NCBI GenBank assembly: GCA_937893485.1
Contig: CALBJL010000024.1
Coordinates: 1-54,465, forward strand
Origin: an uncultured bacterium
GTDB taxonomy: Bacteria; Bacillota; Clostridia; Lachnospirales; Lachnospiraceae
Reading direction: 5' to 3'
DNA: 54,465 nt
Positions 16,328 through 24,477 of this stretch are shown piece after piece; position 1 is the first letter of the stretch; every line of letters begins with the position of its first letter. The position numbers and the translations under genes are program-made. The notes under the pieces are model-generated. The model was not told the origin of the DNA. It saw only the letters and a program-made list of their open reading frames with translations, and did no database searches.

Positions 16328-16498
16328 CCCCTGCTTATTCATTTGTTATTGGATTCTCAGCAAGAGTTGTTTTTTGATAATAATATAGATGCTTGTGATA
16401 ACCGTCTGCTATCACGGATACACGACATCCGAAGATGAATAATTTTAAGAAGTCACCTATTGCTTGTATTTACTCTAACATGAATTGCTTTCATTGTC
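16328..16498 (-). repeat. Dispersed leader repeat, copy 1
   Basis: About 170 bases closely matching 40479-40653 (long shared stretches such as TAAGAAGTCACCTATTGCTT and GACATCCGAAGATGAATAAT), with a partial third copy at 38707-38758. In the third and second copies it is the 5' leader of an Rpn-like reading frame (ATGAATAAGCAG or ATGAATAAACAG at the end). Here the Rpn frame is missing. The repeat fills most of the 559-base gap between the AAA gene and ptuA; the rest (about 16500-16693) holds the ptuA upstream region, in which I see no strong promoter. Confidence 0.75.
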
Positions 16499-16693
16499 CA
16501 GACTGCTGGCTCAAAAAGTATGCAGATGTAAAGGAGTTTGCCTGCTACTATATTTTCCGCATTGAGTATGAGCAGGCATAGTGGGAAGTATGTACTATCT
16601 TGCGATAGAATGATAAATGTGCTATTGTTACATAATAAGAATGTTCTATGTGCAGAAAAGGCAGATGCACAATAAATAGAAGGGGTATCGTAT

Positions 16694-18061
16694 ATGTGTG
16701 AATTTAAACTTGAAGAGTTAGAAGTATTCAACTTTCGTAAATTTGAGAATGAAAGATATAAGTTAAATCCACAAATGAATGTCTTCGCAGGAAAGAATGG
16801 CTCTGGAAAGACAGCAGTGTTAGAAGCAGCCTGCGTTATGCTGGGGGCATATCTTGCAGCATTCAAGACATATGTACCAAGCCGATTTGTCAGAAATATT
16901 CATCCGGGGGATATTCACAAGAAAGTGTTGAGCGCAGAAAAGCGGAATGTTTTGACGGCGGGTGGCGTTCCTCAATACCCTTGTTATGTTAAATGTAAGG
17001 CAACATGGAATCATATGAGGGAACCTGTCGAATTTCAGCGAATTGTGATAAAAGAAGATGGTAGAACTAAATTTGACGGAACCAATCCCATGCAGTCACA
17101 GGTTGTTTCCTGGGAAAATGCAATTGCAAAAGCAGATCATTCCGATGAAGCAATTTTGTTGCCGCTTGTCTTGTATTTAAGCTCAGCCAGACTCTGGAAT
17201 GAAAATAATGCCAAGACCGGAAAAAAAGGAATCTATAATAGAACGGAAGGGTATAATCGCTGTCTTGATAATAAAAGAGGAACAGAACTTGCATTTGAAT
17301 ATATCAAGAGATTACGAGACGTTGCAAATGAGGAACAGGATGGAAAAATTTTTCCGGCATATAATGCAATTTTAAATGCAATAAATACAGCATTTCAAGA
17401 GGAACTGGCTCCCGGAGAGCAGGTGATTATTTCTACAAGGTATGATTCGGATATTGTAGCATTGAAGAGCGCGGATGGAACTATACTTCCTTTTAGTACC
17501 TTAAGTGATGGTTATAGAAACGTAATTAAAATTATTCTGGAAATTGCTACACGTATGTGCATTTTAAACCCTTATCTACAAGGAGAGACACTACAAAAGA
17601 CGTCAGGAGTGGTAGTGATAGATGAACTTGATTTGAGCTTGCATCCTACATGGCAGAAAAAAATCATAGGCATTTTGAAGAATCTGTTTCCGAAAATTCA
17701 GTTCATATGTGCAACACATTCCCCATTTATCATCCAGTCATTAGAAGAAGGAGAATTGATCACGCTGGATAGAAAATTGGATAGTGAATATGCTGGCGAA
17801 GGAATAGAAGATATAGCGGAAGACATTATGGGTGTAAAAATGCCTCAGTATAGCGAAAAAAAACGAAAGATGTATGATGCGGCGGCTGAGTTCTATGATG
17901 CGGTAAAAGAAGGAACGACACAGGAGGATATTGAAGAACTTGGTAAAAAGTTGGCAGTTTTAGAGGCGAACTACAGTGACAATCCTGCGTATCTTGCGCT
18001 GATGCGTCAAAAATTCGAATTGAGAAAGTGTGAAGTAGAACACAATGAGACCAGTGAATAA
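16694..18061 (+). CDS. ptuA: PtuA: Septu defence system ATPase
   Basis: A 455-residue SMC/ABC-like ATPase. Walker A is GKNGSGKT (33-40), a signature-like FSTLSDGYRNVI lies at 267-278, Walker B is VVVIDELD (306-313, catalytic Glu311) with LSLHP after it, and the switch histidine is in ATHSPF (His342). The following gene encodes an HNH protein, overlapping by 17 bases; this pair defines Septu, an anti-phage system in which PtuA regulates the PtuB nuclease. GAAGGGG precedes the ATG. It runs opposite to all surrounding glycan genes. No reverse transcriptase or msr/msd-like element was seen, so it is not evidently retron-associated. Confidence 0.82.
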   Translation: MCEFKLEELEVFNFRKFENERYKLNPQMNVFAGKNGSGKTAVLEAACVMLGAYLAAFKTYVPSRFVRNIHPGDIHKKVLSAEKRNVLTAGGVPQYPCYVKCKATWNHMREPVEFQRIVIKEDGRTKFDGTNPMQSQVVSWENAIAKADHSDEAILLPLVLYLSSARLWNENNAKTGKKGIYNRTEGYNRCLDNKRGTELAFEYIKRLRDVANEEQDGKIFPAYNAILNAINTAFQEELAPGEQVIISTRYDSDIVALKSADGTILPFSTLSDGYRNVIKIILEIATRMCILNPYLQGETLQKTSGVVVIDELDLSLHPTWQKKIIGILKNLFPKIQFICATHSPFIIQSLEEGELITLDRKLDSEYAGEGIEDIAEDIMGVKMPQYSEKKRKMYDAAAEFYDAVKEGTTQEDIEELGKKLAVLEANYSDNPAYLALMRQKFELRKCEVEHNETSE

Positions 18062-18749
18062 AGGAAAATCACCTTATCAGAAAATTGATGATTACTCAGA
18101 GGCATTACCCTATTTGGAAAAACAATTAGGAGCGTACTGTTCCTACTGTGAATTCCCAATAAAACATGTTCCAGAAGTAGAACATATTGCGTCAAAGACA
18201 AATGGTGGGGACAGAACTGATTGGAATAATCTGCTTTTGGGATGCAAATATTGCAATACCAGGAAAAGCAAAACGACTTCGCCGGAAGATGTAGACGAGT
18301 ATATATGGCCAGACCGTGATAACACGGCACTGGCATATACATATCAAAACGGAGTCCCGGAAGTGAACGAGAAAAAGCTTTTGGAAGTAGATAGTACAGG
18401 AAAATTTTACAAAAAAGCAAAGAAGTTATTTGATTTGGTACAATTAGATCATGTTCCAAATAAAAAAGAAAAGGACAGAAGGTTCGCAGAACGCAATGAA
18501 GCATTTCAGATTGCACAGGAGTCTTTGAGTAATTGGAGAAAGTTTAAGAGAATCGAGGATGATTCGAAGGCTTTGGAGCTTTACAAAAACACAATTGCAA
18601 CGAATGCATTGGCAGTAGGATTTTTTTCGGTGTGGATGACCGTTTTTTCAGAAACACCTGAAATATTGTGGATGCTGATTGAAAAGTTCCCTAATACACG
18701 TAAGGAATACTTTGACAAGACCGGCCATCCACGACAAACGCACGAGTAA
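18045..18749 (+). CDS. ptuB: PtuB: Septu defence system HNH endonuclease
   Basis: A 234-residue HNH protein. CSYC (32-35), VEHI with His47, WNNLL (60-64) and CKYCN (67-71) form the zinc-supported HNH core; the rest is helical and resembles no domain I can name. In Septu, PtuB degrades DNA when released or activated by PtuA. The start overlaps ptuA by 17 bases, indicating coupled translation. A 12-bp hairpin follows 11 bases after the stop. Confidence 0.82.
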   Translation: MRPVNKGKSPYQKIDDYSEALPYLEKQLGAYCSYCEFPIKHVPEVEHIASKTNGGDRTDWNNLLLGCKYCNTRKSKTTSPEDVDEYIWPDRDNTALAYTYQNGVPEVNEKKLLEVDSTGKFYKKAKKLFDLVQLDHVPNKKEKDRRFAERNEAFQIAQESLSNWRKFKRIEDDSKALELYKNTIATNALAVGFFSVWMTVFSETPEILWMLIEKFPNTRKEYFDKTGHPRQTHE

Positions 18750-18760
18750 ATAAATTGGAA

Positions 18761-18798
18761 CACTCCTTTTCTCTGATAAAATCACAAGAAAAGGAGTG
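18761..18798 (+). terminator. Hairpin after ptuB
   Basis: CACTCCTTTTCT (18761-18772) and its exact complement AGAAAAGGAGTG (18787-18798) enclose a 14-base loop. No T-run follows, so termination is uncertain. It separates the ptuAB pair from the convergent cytidylyltransferase paralogue and could also mark the edge of the inserted segment. Confidence 0.5.
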
Positions 18799-18884
18799 CG
18801 TTGGTATATGCAGGAATTATTAAATTGGATGGAGCATATAGACCCGATCGGATCAGAATTAGGGACACTGCAAAACTCACTTGC

Positions 18885-19673
18885 TCAATCCTCCCACACC
18901 TTCCACGGTGCAAGACCCTTTGACCAGAGTCCCTCCAGCCATACCTTGTCACGGATCGTCTCGACCGGTGACCAGAAACCGGCATGCCGGTAAGTGGCTA
19001 CACTGCCACTCATTGCCAGACAATCTAAGACAGATCCACCTGTCCTTGTACGCTCCGCCTGCCGCAGGATCTCAAATGCTTTCGGCTCCAATACCATGCT
19101 GCAGCCATTGACCCATGCATCCGGCTCATAATGGAGTTCTGCGTGTTCCACCCCCCGATAACAGCCATCCGCATTCAGCGCCAGTATCTCATTTCTTCCG
19201 GTCGGATGTGCAACTGCCAGTGTCGCAATCGCACCGGAACTCTCATGCTGGCGTACCAACTGTTCGATATCTATATCTGACAGACAATCTCCATAGGCGA
19301 CCAGCACTGGCTCACCTTCCGTATAATCGCCAGCCATACACAGCCGTTTCAATACCGAAGAATCCCGTCCGGTATCGATCACGGACACCTTCCAGTCCTC
19401 GGTCTGTTTTCTATGTATCTTTACCTCATTCGTCTGTAGATCCACAGTGATATCGGACTGGTAAATATAGAAATTCATAAAATAGTCCTTGATAATCTCA
19501 CCTTTATAGCCCGTACAAATGACAAAATCAGTATGTCCGTAATGCGCATACTGCTTCATAATATGCCACAATAACGGTCTGCCGCCGATCTCTGCCATCG
19601 GTTTCGGCAGCTTTTCATCTTCTTCAATTAACGTACTCGGCAAACCGCCGGCGAGTATAATGACTTTCATCAT
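18885..19673 (-). CDS. RfbF-like nucleotidyltransferase paralogue with altered catalytic loop
   Basis: About 262 residues, closely similar in layout to RfbF at 12500 (KPMAEIGGRPLLWHIMKQYA; ending GFWSPVETIRDKVWLEGLW). Where RfbF has GGKGTRIS this protein reads GGLPSTLI, so the glycine and the basic residue of the nucleotide-binding signature are gone. It may be catalytically dead, regulatory, or altered in specificity. The start is taken at ATG 19673 with GAGAGG six bases upstream; the frame also opens at a TTG. It is the last gene of the 36939-18885 run, 33 bases or so after the methyltransferase gene. Confidence 0.75.
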   Translation of the reverse strand: MMKVIILAGGLPSTLIEEDEKLPKPMAEIGGRPLLWHIMKQYAHYGHTDFVICTGYKGEIIKDYFMNFYIYQSDITVDLQTNEVKIHRKQTEDWKVSVIDTGRDSSVLKRLCMAGDYTEGEPVLVAYGDCLSDIDIEQLVRQHESSGAIATLAVAHPTGRNEILALNADGCYRGVEHAELHYEPDAWVNGCSMVLEPKAFEILRQAERTRTGGSVLDCLAMSGSVATYRHAGFWSPVETIRDKVWLEGLWSKGLAPWKVWED

Positions 19674-19711
19674 ATGCAACCTCTCTCATATCTAGTCTGC
19701 TAAATATAGGT

Positions 19712-20716
19712 TTATCGCTTATAAACAACCCAAGATCGATTTGTTTTTCCATCATCGCATATTTCGCCCCTTTTCATAGCAACAAATCCCATTTGTTCAA
19801 ATTGCCTGCAATACTGGTCATACAAATCATCCCCTTTACTCAAATCTTGGGATTCAAAGACAATCGTTCCATCCTTCTCCACCATACTTGCAATCTTTTT
19901 AGCCCCATACTCAGCTGAACACCCCAACCAACCATGTACAGCAAACAATAATATCACATCGTACATCTCTTGCGTGCTCCAACTCAAGAAATCCCCTTGT
20001 TCCACAATAATATTTGATATATCCAAATAATCAATTACCCCATTTGCAATCTCCACCAGAGAGTTACTGTATTCTATACCATAGATACTTTTTGCTTTAT
20101 CCGCCAATGCAATATCTAAAAAGGCAACATTACATCCTATGTCTACTACCTTTTTTCCATAAACTATCTCACTCAAACCATAAATTGAAAGTCTGACATC
20201 GGTGGGTCTAGTTCCTTCAATACCCAGTACCGGTAACGATTGATAAAATTCTCCTCCCTCTCCAAATAACTGATTATTTCCATATAACATTTTCAAAATG
20301 AATCGCAAATCATCCGCATTTCCACCCTCATCTTTCAGATAACGTATTTGCTCCTTTCCCTGATGATCTAATATAGTCTCTTCATCAACAATATGCACAA
20401 ATTTGAATCCATCCACAAGATTCTCAAATCCTAGTTTTTTTGCATATTCCTTGATCTCATCACTATATTTTGCAGAAACCGCAACCATCACTAACGTATC
20501 CACATCCTTTACAGATTCCGCGAACACAACAGGTATCCCCTCTATATTCTGCTTCGTTTGCTCTTTACAGGCACTCACTAATATCCCTTTTATATTTCTT
20601 TCAAATCCACACTTTTTAGCCTGATCTACTAATATCTTAGAAATTTCTCCAGCTCCATAAAAATATAGACTTTCGTTCGTTTCAAACAGATGATTCCATT
20701 CTTCCTTTCTCGTCAT
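19712..20716 (-). CDS. Two-domain protein: Rossmann-like N-terminus and SAM methyltransferase
   Basis: 334 residues. The N-terminal part (about 15-105) starts with LYFYGAGEISKIL, a Rossmann-like sensor or sugar-binding module shared with two neighbours. The C-terminal part holds a class I methyltransferase, with motif I VVDIGCNVAFLDIA (about 190-203) followed by YGIEYSNSLVEIAN. It could methylate a sugar or a peptide-linked glycan; the substrate is unknown. Its start lies inside the end of the upstream gene (35-base overlap), indicating tight coupling. Confidence 0.7.
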   Translation of the reverse strand: MTRKEEWNHLFETNESLYFYGAGEISKILVDQAKKCGFERNIKGILVSACKEQTKQNIEGIPVVFAESVKDVDTLVMVAVSAKYSDEIKEYAKKLGFENLVDGFKFVHIVDEETILDHQGKEQIRYLKDEGGNADDLRFILKMLYGNNQLFGEGGEFYQSLPVLGIEGTRPTDVRLSIYGLSEIVYGKKVVDIGCNVAFLDIALADKAKSIYGIEYSNSLVEIANGVIDYLDISNIIVEQGDFLSWSTQEMYDVILLFAVHGWLGCSAEYGAKKIASMVEKDGTIVFESQDLSKGDDLYDQYCRQFEQMGFVAMKRGEICDDGKTNRSWVVYKR

Positions 20717-21629
20717 AATTCTCCACCCTTAATGATTTCTGATAACAATAATAATCTTCCCATCGAGTCCTTACTGGCAAAAGATCTAACCCTTTGGCTA
20801 TCAAATATACTGATCTATGTGCCCCATCCACGATATTAAAATATCCTCTTTTATTCCACACTACCCTTGCCGGAGAAAACGTAAAAAAATTAAAGTTATA
20901 CTTAAAATTCTTTTCATATACATCAAACAGTTTTTTTCTATCCTCAAGCAATACTTTTTTCTGCTCCGCGCTTTCCCTTTGAATACTCAAATATTCCTGC
21001 GGATATTCAGAACTCCCCAAGAAATAACTGAATAATTCAAAATAAGGTTTAAAGTTTAAGATCGGTATTTCAAAATATGGCGATAAACGATCATTTTGCT
21101 TCTTTTCCCAACTACTCATAGCGTCATTTTTTTTTGTACTTGACGTATATAATTTATCAACCGGACAAAAAAAGGAAATTCCCACTTCATCCTCTAAAAT
21201 AATCAACGCATCTCGCAAATCATCTCTGCGTGATGTCACTGGTATATGATAATTTGCCTCCATATTACCTTCAAAGATCAATCTATATGCATTTCTTAAT
21301 TGATCTGCCTCATACATTGGTCTATGAAATCCCATCGGTAAATACACAATATTATGAATATCTAACTCCAGCAGATCCTTCACCACAGTTTCATGTCCAA
21401 GTGCATTCTGCAAACATATGATTACAACCACCTTTTGTCGATCTATTTCCACAGGCAATTGACTCCCATACCATATTCCAGATTTGTAAATGGACTCTTT
21501 ATAATTGCGATCTAAAATTCCTCTGATACAATAGCCCATTTGCGATAAAGTATAATGTATTCGGTGTGCAATGTAGTTATCACCATATAAATAAATATCA
21601 CTATTCTTTTCTAGTAGAAATGAATTCAT
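20682..21629 (-). CDS. Unknown protein: Rossmann-like N-terminus and ParB/sulfiredoxin-like C-terminus
   Basis: 315 residues. The N-terminus (IYLYGDNYIAHRIHYTL) is the same type of Rossmann-like module as in the neighbours at 19712 and 27594. Near the C-terminus (about 265-288) FNIVDGAHRSVYLIAKG followed by LLPVR resembles the DGxHR motif of ParB/sulfiredoxin-fold proteins, some of which are small-molecule kinases. The central part is unassigned. It lies between the CysC-like kinase and the methyltransferase, so a role in finishing or transferring the modification is possible but unproven. AGGAG lies 12 bases before the ATG. Confidence 0.55.
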   Translation of the reverse strand: MNSFLLEKNSDIYLYGDNYIAHRIHYTLSQMGYCIRGILDRNYKESIYKSGIWYGSQLPVEIDRQKVVVIICLQNALGHETVVKDLLELDIHNIVYLPMGFHRPMYEADQLRNAYRLIFEGNMEANYHIPVTSRRDDLRDALIILEDEVGISFFCPVDKLYTSSTKKNDAMSSWEKKQNDRLSPYFEIPILNFKPYFELFSYFLGSSEYPQEYLSIQRESAEQKKVLLEDRKKLFDVYEKNFKYNFNFFTFSPARVVWNKRGYFNIVDGAHRSVYLIAKGLDLLPVRTRWEDYYCYQKSLRVENYDEKGRMESSV

Positions 21630-21662
21630 GATTCAAATTTTCTCCTCAAACCTAACAAATCA

Positions 21663-22172
21663 TTATTGTACCCACATTTTACATATTATCTGCGCCTGCT
21701 TCTCCGGTGACAGTCCCCCATCATTACACAAAACCAGATCCGGATTTTTCGGTAGCTCAATGCCGACCTGATAACCGGCTAACTCCATTTCTTCTCCGTT
21801 CTGATAGCGGCTATACAGTCCCTTCTGGTCGCGCTCATGCAATGTCTTGTCAGACACCTTAACATATATTTCATGGTAATTTTCTATATGTTCCCTGTTC
21901 CATTGTCTAATCTCATCAAACATAGAAATCGTACAGCAAATCACGTTCATTCCCTGTCTCTGCAAGAAATCACATAACTTGGCATAACGCATAGCGCATT
22001 TCCTTCGATCAGCATCCGAATACCCAAGATCGTTTCCAAACACCTCCCGCAAGGTATCTCCATCTAAAAAAACAGTATTCACATATTTTTCTTTTAATTT
22101 TTCATAAAATAGTTTGCCGATTGTCGTCTTCCCGGCTCCTGATAAACCTGTGATCCAGAATACATCACCCAT
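21663..22172 (-). CDS. CysC-like kinase, probable cytidine diphosphoramidate kinase (Cj1415 type)
   Basis: A 169-residue P-loop kinase of the adenylylsulfate kinase family: ITGLSGAGKTT (7-17) and FLDGDTLREVFG (35-46). No ATP sulfurylase is visible, whereas homologues of the C. jejuni phosphoramidate enzymes are immediately upstream. In that pathway Cj1415, also CysC-like, phosphorylates the 3'-OH of CDP-amidate. Start taken at ATG 22172 with GAGG 11 bases upstream; a GTG at 22181 overlapping the previous stop is an alternative. Adenylylsulfate kinase activity cannot be excluded by sequence alone. Confidence 0.8.
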   Translation of the reverse strand: MGDVFWITGLSGAGKTTIGKLFYEKLKEKYVNTVFLDGDTLREVFGNDLGYSDADRRKCAMRYAKLCDFLQRQGMNVICCTISMFDEIRQWNREHIENYHEIYVKVSDKTLHERDQKGLYSRYQNGEEMELAGYQVGIELPKNPDLVLCNDGGLSPEKQAQIICKMWVQ

Positions 22173-22180
22173 AGCTGTCA

Positions 22181-22960
22181 CTACCTCAACTGACTTTCTA
22201 CAACTTTCAGATCATCACAATCATCAATCTCAAACCAGCCGCGATTGATATGAACTGCCTTCAACCGATAGTTTTCATCTATCAATCCCTGCAACAAATC
22301 TGTCATGTACATTTTTGCATAAGTTCTTGTTGTGCGCCACAAACTCTCCCCGCATGACGAACGGCGCTTTGCCTCTGCACTCAATGCCAACATCGCTTCC
22401 AAGCCATCATTTTTAAACCGCATAAGACCGATATACTGTGACTGTACCTTATTTAAATCGGTTGTTTTCTGTCCAATTTCAAGCAAATAATCATTATCAT
22501 CAAACATCAATGTCTCTGCATCATCCAACGGATTTTCGCAACGTGCTGACCAATACTCGTACCAGCCATCATCAACGATGACAGACATATCATCCTCAGA
22601 TGCCAATATTTTGTTCAATACATCCTCGTTATAGATAATATCTCCATAAGAAATCAAAATGTCTTCCTGCGACTCCATGAGCTCGCGGGCACACATCAAT
22701 GAACATACCATATTGGTTGTCTCGTATTCTTCATTTACAATAATGTTCATTTGTGTATTCTTGAACTTCTCTTTTAAAGCATCATTTTTATAGCCTGCAA
22801 TAATTGTAATGTCGCTATCTTTGATTCCACAACCATGCATCGTATCCAACTGTCTTTCAATAATACTTCTTCCGTTTACTTCTACCATACACTTCGGGCA
22901 ATGATCCGTTAATGGACGTAACCGTGTTCCCTGACCTGCCGCTAAAATAATCACTTTCAT
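22181..22960 (-). CDS. Nucleotidyltransferase, probable CTP:phosphoglutamine cytidylyltransferase (Cj1416 type)
   Basis: A 259-residue LicC-like nucleotidyltransferase with LAAGQGTRLRPLT (6-18), KCMVEVNG (23-30), ETTNMV (about 80) and a C-terminal GWFEIDDCDDL carrying metal-binding acidic residues. In C. jejuni the equivalent enzyme joins CTP and L-glutamine phosphate. Its neighbours on both sides match the same pathway in the same order, which is why this role is favoured over a choline or aminoethylphosphonate cytidylyltransferase. It starts 2 bases after the amidotransferase stop. Confidence 0.82.
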   Translation of the reverse strand: MKVIILAAGQGTRLRPLTDHCPKCMVEVNGRSIIERQLDTMHGCGIKDSDITIIAGYKNDALKEKFKNTQMNIIVNEEYETTNMVCSLMCARELMESQEDILISYGDIIYNEDVLNKILASEDDMSVIVDDGWYEYWSARCENPLDDAETLMFDDNDYLLEIGQKTTDLNKVQSQYIGLMRFKNDGLEAMLALSAEAKRRSSCGESLWRTTRTYAKMYMTDLLQGLIDENYRLKAVHINRGWFEIDDCDDLKVVESQLR

Positions 22961-22962
22961 CT

Positions 22963-23565
22963 CTATTCCTCACTAAATAATCTCTGTACAAACTCTATAT
23001 CTTGTTTCTTGAAAGGTACTTCTCTCTCTGGATGCCACATCGTTGTCATAATTTTCTGCCCTTTCACTGCGGCTGCCTCTATGACACCATCCGATGTCTT
23101 CGCTAACACTTCTATCGCAGTTGTAGACTGCAGACATCCCTGATTATGAAAACTATTTACATCCATCGTTCCCATTGCACCTTTAATCTCATGTCTGACT
23201 GCAACATGACCGTTCACCTCTGACAACTCACAGTCGAAATAGTCGAGAATTATCTGCATTCCCCGGCAAAAACCATACACTGGAATCCCATGCTCTATTG
23301 CATATCGCAACATAGTCCGTTCTGTTTCATCGCGTTCAGGAGCATCACCACCATATTTTTCCAGACTGTTTCCGCCGGTAAAAACAATCCCTATCGGATT
23401 CAGCGCCTTCAACATATTTAATGCCAACTCCTTTATATTCGGTACAGGAACCGGAATAAATCCACATGCCATCAAAAATCTCGCAATATTCTGATCAGCA
23501 CAATCGCGGCGTTCACCGTAACTTTTAACAATCTCTACCCGTTGGGTGTACAGTACGATATTCAT
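22963..23565 (-). CDS. Class I amidotransferase-like hydrolase, probable gamma-glutamyl-CDP-amidate hydrolase (Cj1417 type)
   Basis: A GATase/peptidase C26 fold protein of about 200 residues. The nucleophile lies in YGFCRGMQ and the His/Glu pair in WHPERE near the C-terminus. In the phosphoramidate pathway Cj1417 removes glutamate from gamma-glutamyl-CDP-amidate, leaving cytidine diphosphoramidate. Start chosen at ATG 23565 (MNIVLYTQR) with GAGGG upstream; an ATG at 23589 overlapping the previous stop by 4 bases is also possible. It is not next to a synthase domain of a conventional glutamine amidotransferase, which agrees with a stand-alone hydrolase. Confidence 0.83.
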   Translation of the reverse strand: MNIVLYTQRVEIVKSYGERRDCADQNIARFLMACGFIPVPVPNIKELALNMLKALNPIGIVFTGGNSLEKYGGDAPERDETERTMLRYAIEHGIPVYGFCRGMQIILDYFDCELSEVNGHVAVRHEIKGAMGTMDVNSFHNQGCLQSTTAIEVLAKTSDGVIEAAAVKGQKIMTTMWHPEREVPFKKQDIEFVQRLFSEE

Positions 23566-23585
23566 ACCAACAACGTCCCTCTTTC

Positions 23586-24368
23586 TCATTTTTTCTTAGA
23601 TCGAACTGTCCATGAACGTGAACGATAAGGCACCCGAATTTCCTCCATATTTTCTAATTTCGCTTGAATTTTGTTCAAGATTCTCTGGAACCCTTCTTCC
23701 CCTGCCTGTACCTGAATATCATTTACAGATTTCCAGATATTCATATATCGCTCAATCGTCATGATCTCATCATGATTGCCTTCTATAAAAAGCATCCCCT
23801 CAAACAAACCTGTTCCCAGCATCTTTTCTGACAATTCCTCAGAAGTGAGCTTATTACCAGATGATACACGTTTAGTCGTTTTGATTTCATCATATACGAT
23901 CTGTTCGATCTCCATATGCAGCGGACTGCTCTCTATGTTTCGCGGATTCCATATCGCCGTAAAAAATCCGCCCGGCTTTAATATCCTGTGAAACTCTGCC
24001 ATCGCCTGTGGTGCATCTGTCCAATGAAAAGAGGAGCCCATCAATACCCAGTCAACCGAATTGTCCCCCAGCCCCGTATGCTCTGCTGCCCCTTTCTGCC
24101 ATCTGATCAAATCCGATGACTCAAATAGCTTGATACCTTCTTCTCGCATGGCATCATTTGGCTCCACAGCATATCCATGGACGGGATTTTTTAATCCAAC
24201 TAAATTCTGCGTCAATTTACCAGTTCCCGCTCCCACATCTGCTATAAGTAACTCGGTTTTTTCTGTCTGTTGCATAATATATGCCTGTATACAATTTAAA
24301 ACATCCATCGAATATTCCGGTCGATCTACATAAAATTTTGCTAATTCTGAAAAATCTCCAAATTTCAT
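23586..24368 (-). CDS. SAM methyltransferase of the Cj1419/Cj1420 type, copy 1
   Basis: 260 residues, class I methyltransferase: LIADVGAGTGKLT (motif I, about 41-53), YAVEPNDAMREEG, MGSSFHWTD and RILKPGGFF. It is clearly related to the neighbour at 24478 (shared VEPNDAMR and GEHTG/AEHTG segments). In C. jejuni two methyltransferase genes accompany the phosphoramidate enzymes and are required for O-methylation of the phosphoramidate. It overlaps the following frame by 4 bases if the upstream ATG is used there. Confidence 0.8.
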   Translation of the reverse strand: MKFGDFSELAKFYVDRPEYSMDVLNCIQAYIMQQTEKTELLIADVGAGTGKLTQNLVGLKNPVHGYAVEPNDAMREEGIKLFESSDLIRWQKGAAEHTGLGDNSVDWVLMGSSFHWTDAPQAMAEFHRILKPGGFFTAIWNPRNIESSPLHMEIEQIVYDEIKTTKRVSSGNKLTSEELSEKMLGTGLFEGMLFIEGNHDEIMTIERYMNIWKSVNDIQVQAGEEGFQRILNKIQAKLENMEEIRVPYRSRSWTVRSKKK

Positions 24369-24477
24369 CTATTTCACTCTACCTTTCCTGCTTATAAATA
24401 ATATGTAGAGTTCCGCCAATCTAAAAATGGAGTTTCATTTTTATCACTTACAATTAAGCTCACAGACTGAAATTTTT

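Noticed and set aside
16694..18749. A retron-Septu composite
   Set aside because: No reverse transcriptase frame or msr/msd-like inverted repeats were found near ptuAB.
18808..18993. A plus-strand frame starting MQELLNWMEHIDPIGSELG after AAGGAG, downstream of ptuB
   Set aside because: It runs into the antisense of the rfbF-like gene after about 25 codons and I recognise no family; at most a truncated gene start.
21663..22172. Sulfate activation by an adenylylsulfate kinase
   Set aside because: No ATP sulfurylase or PAPS reductase genes are visible, and the neighbours match the phosphoramidate pathway; not fully excluded.
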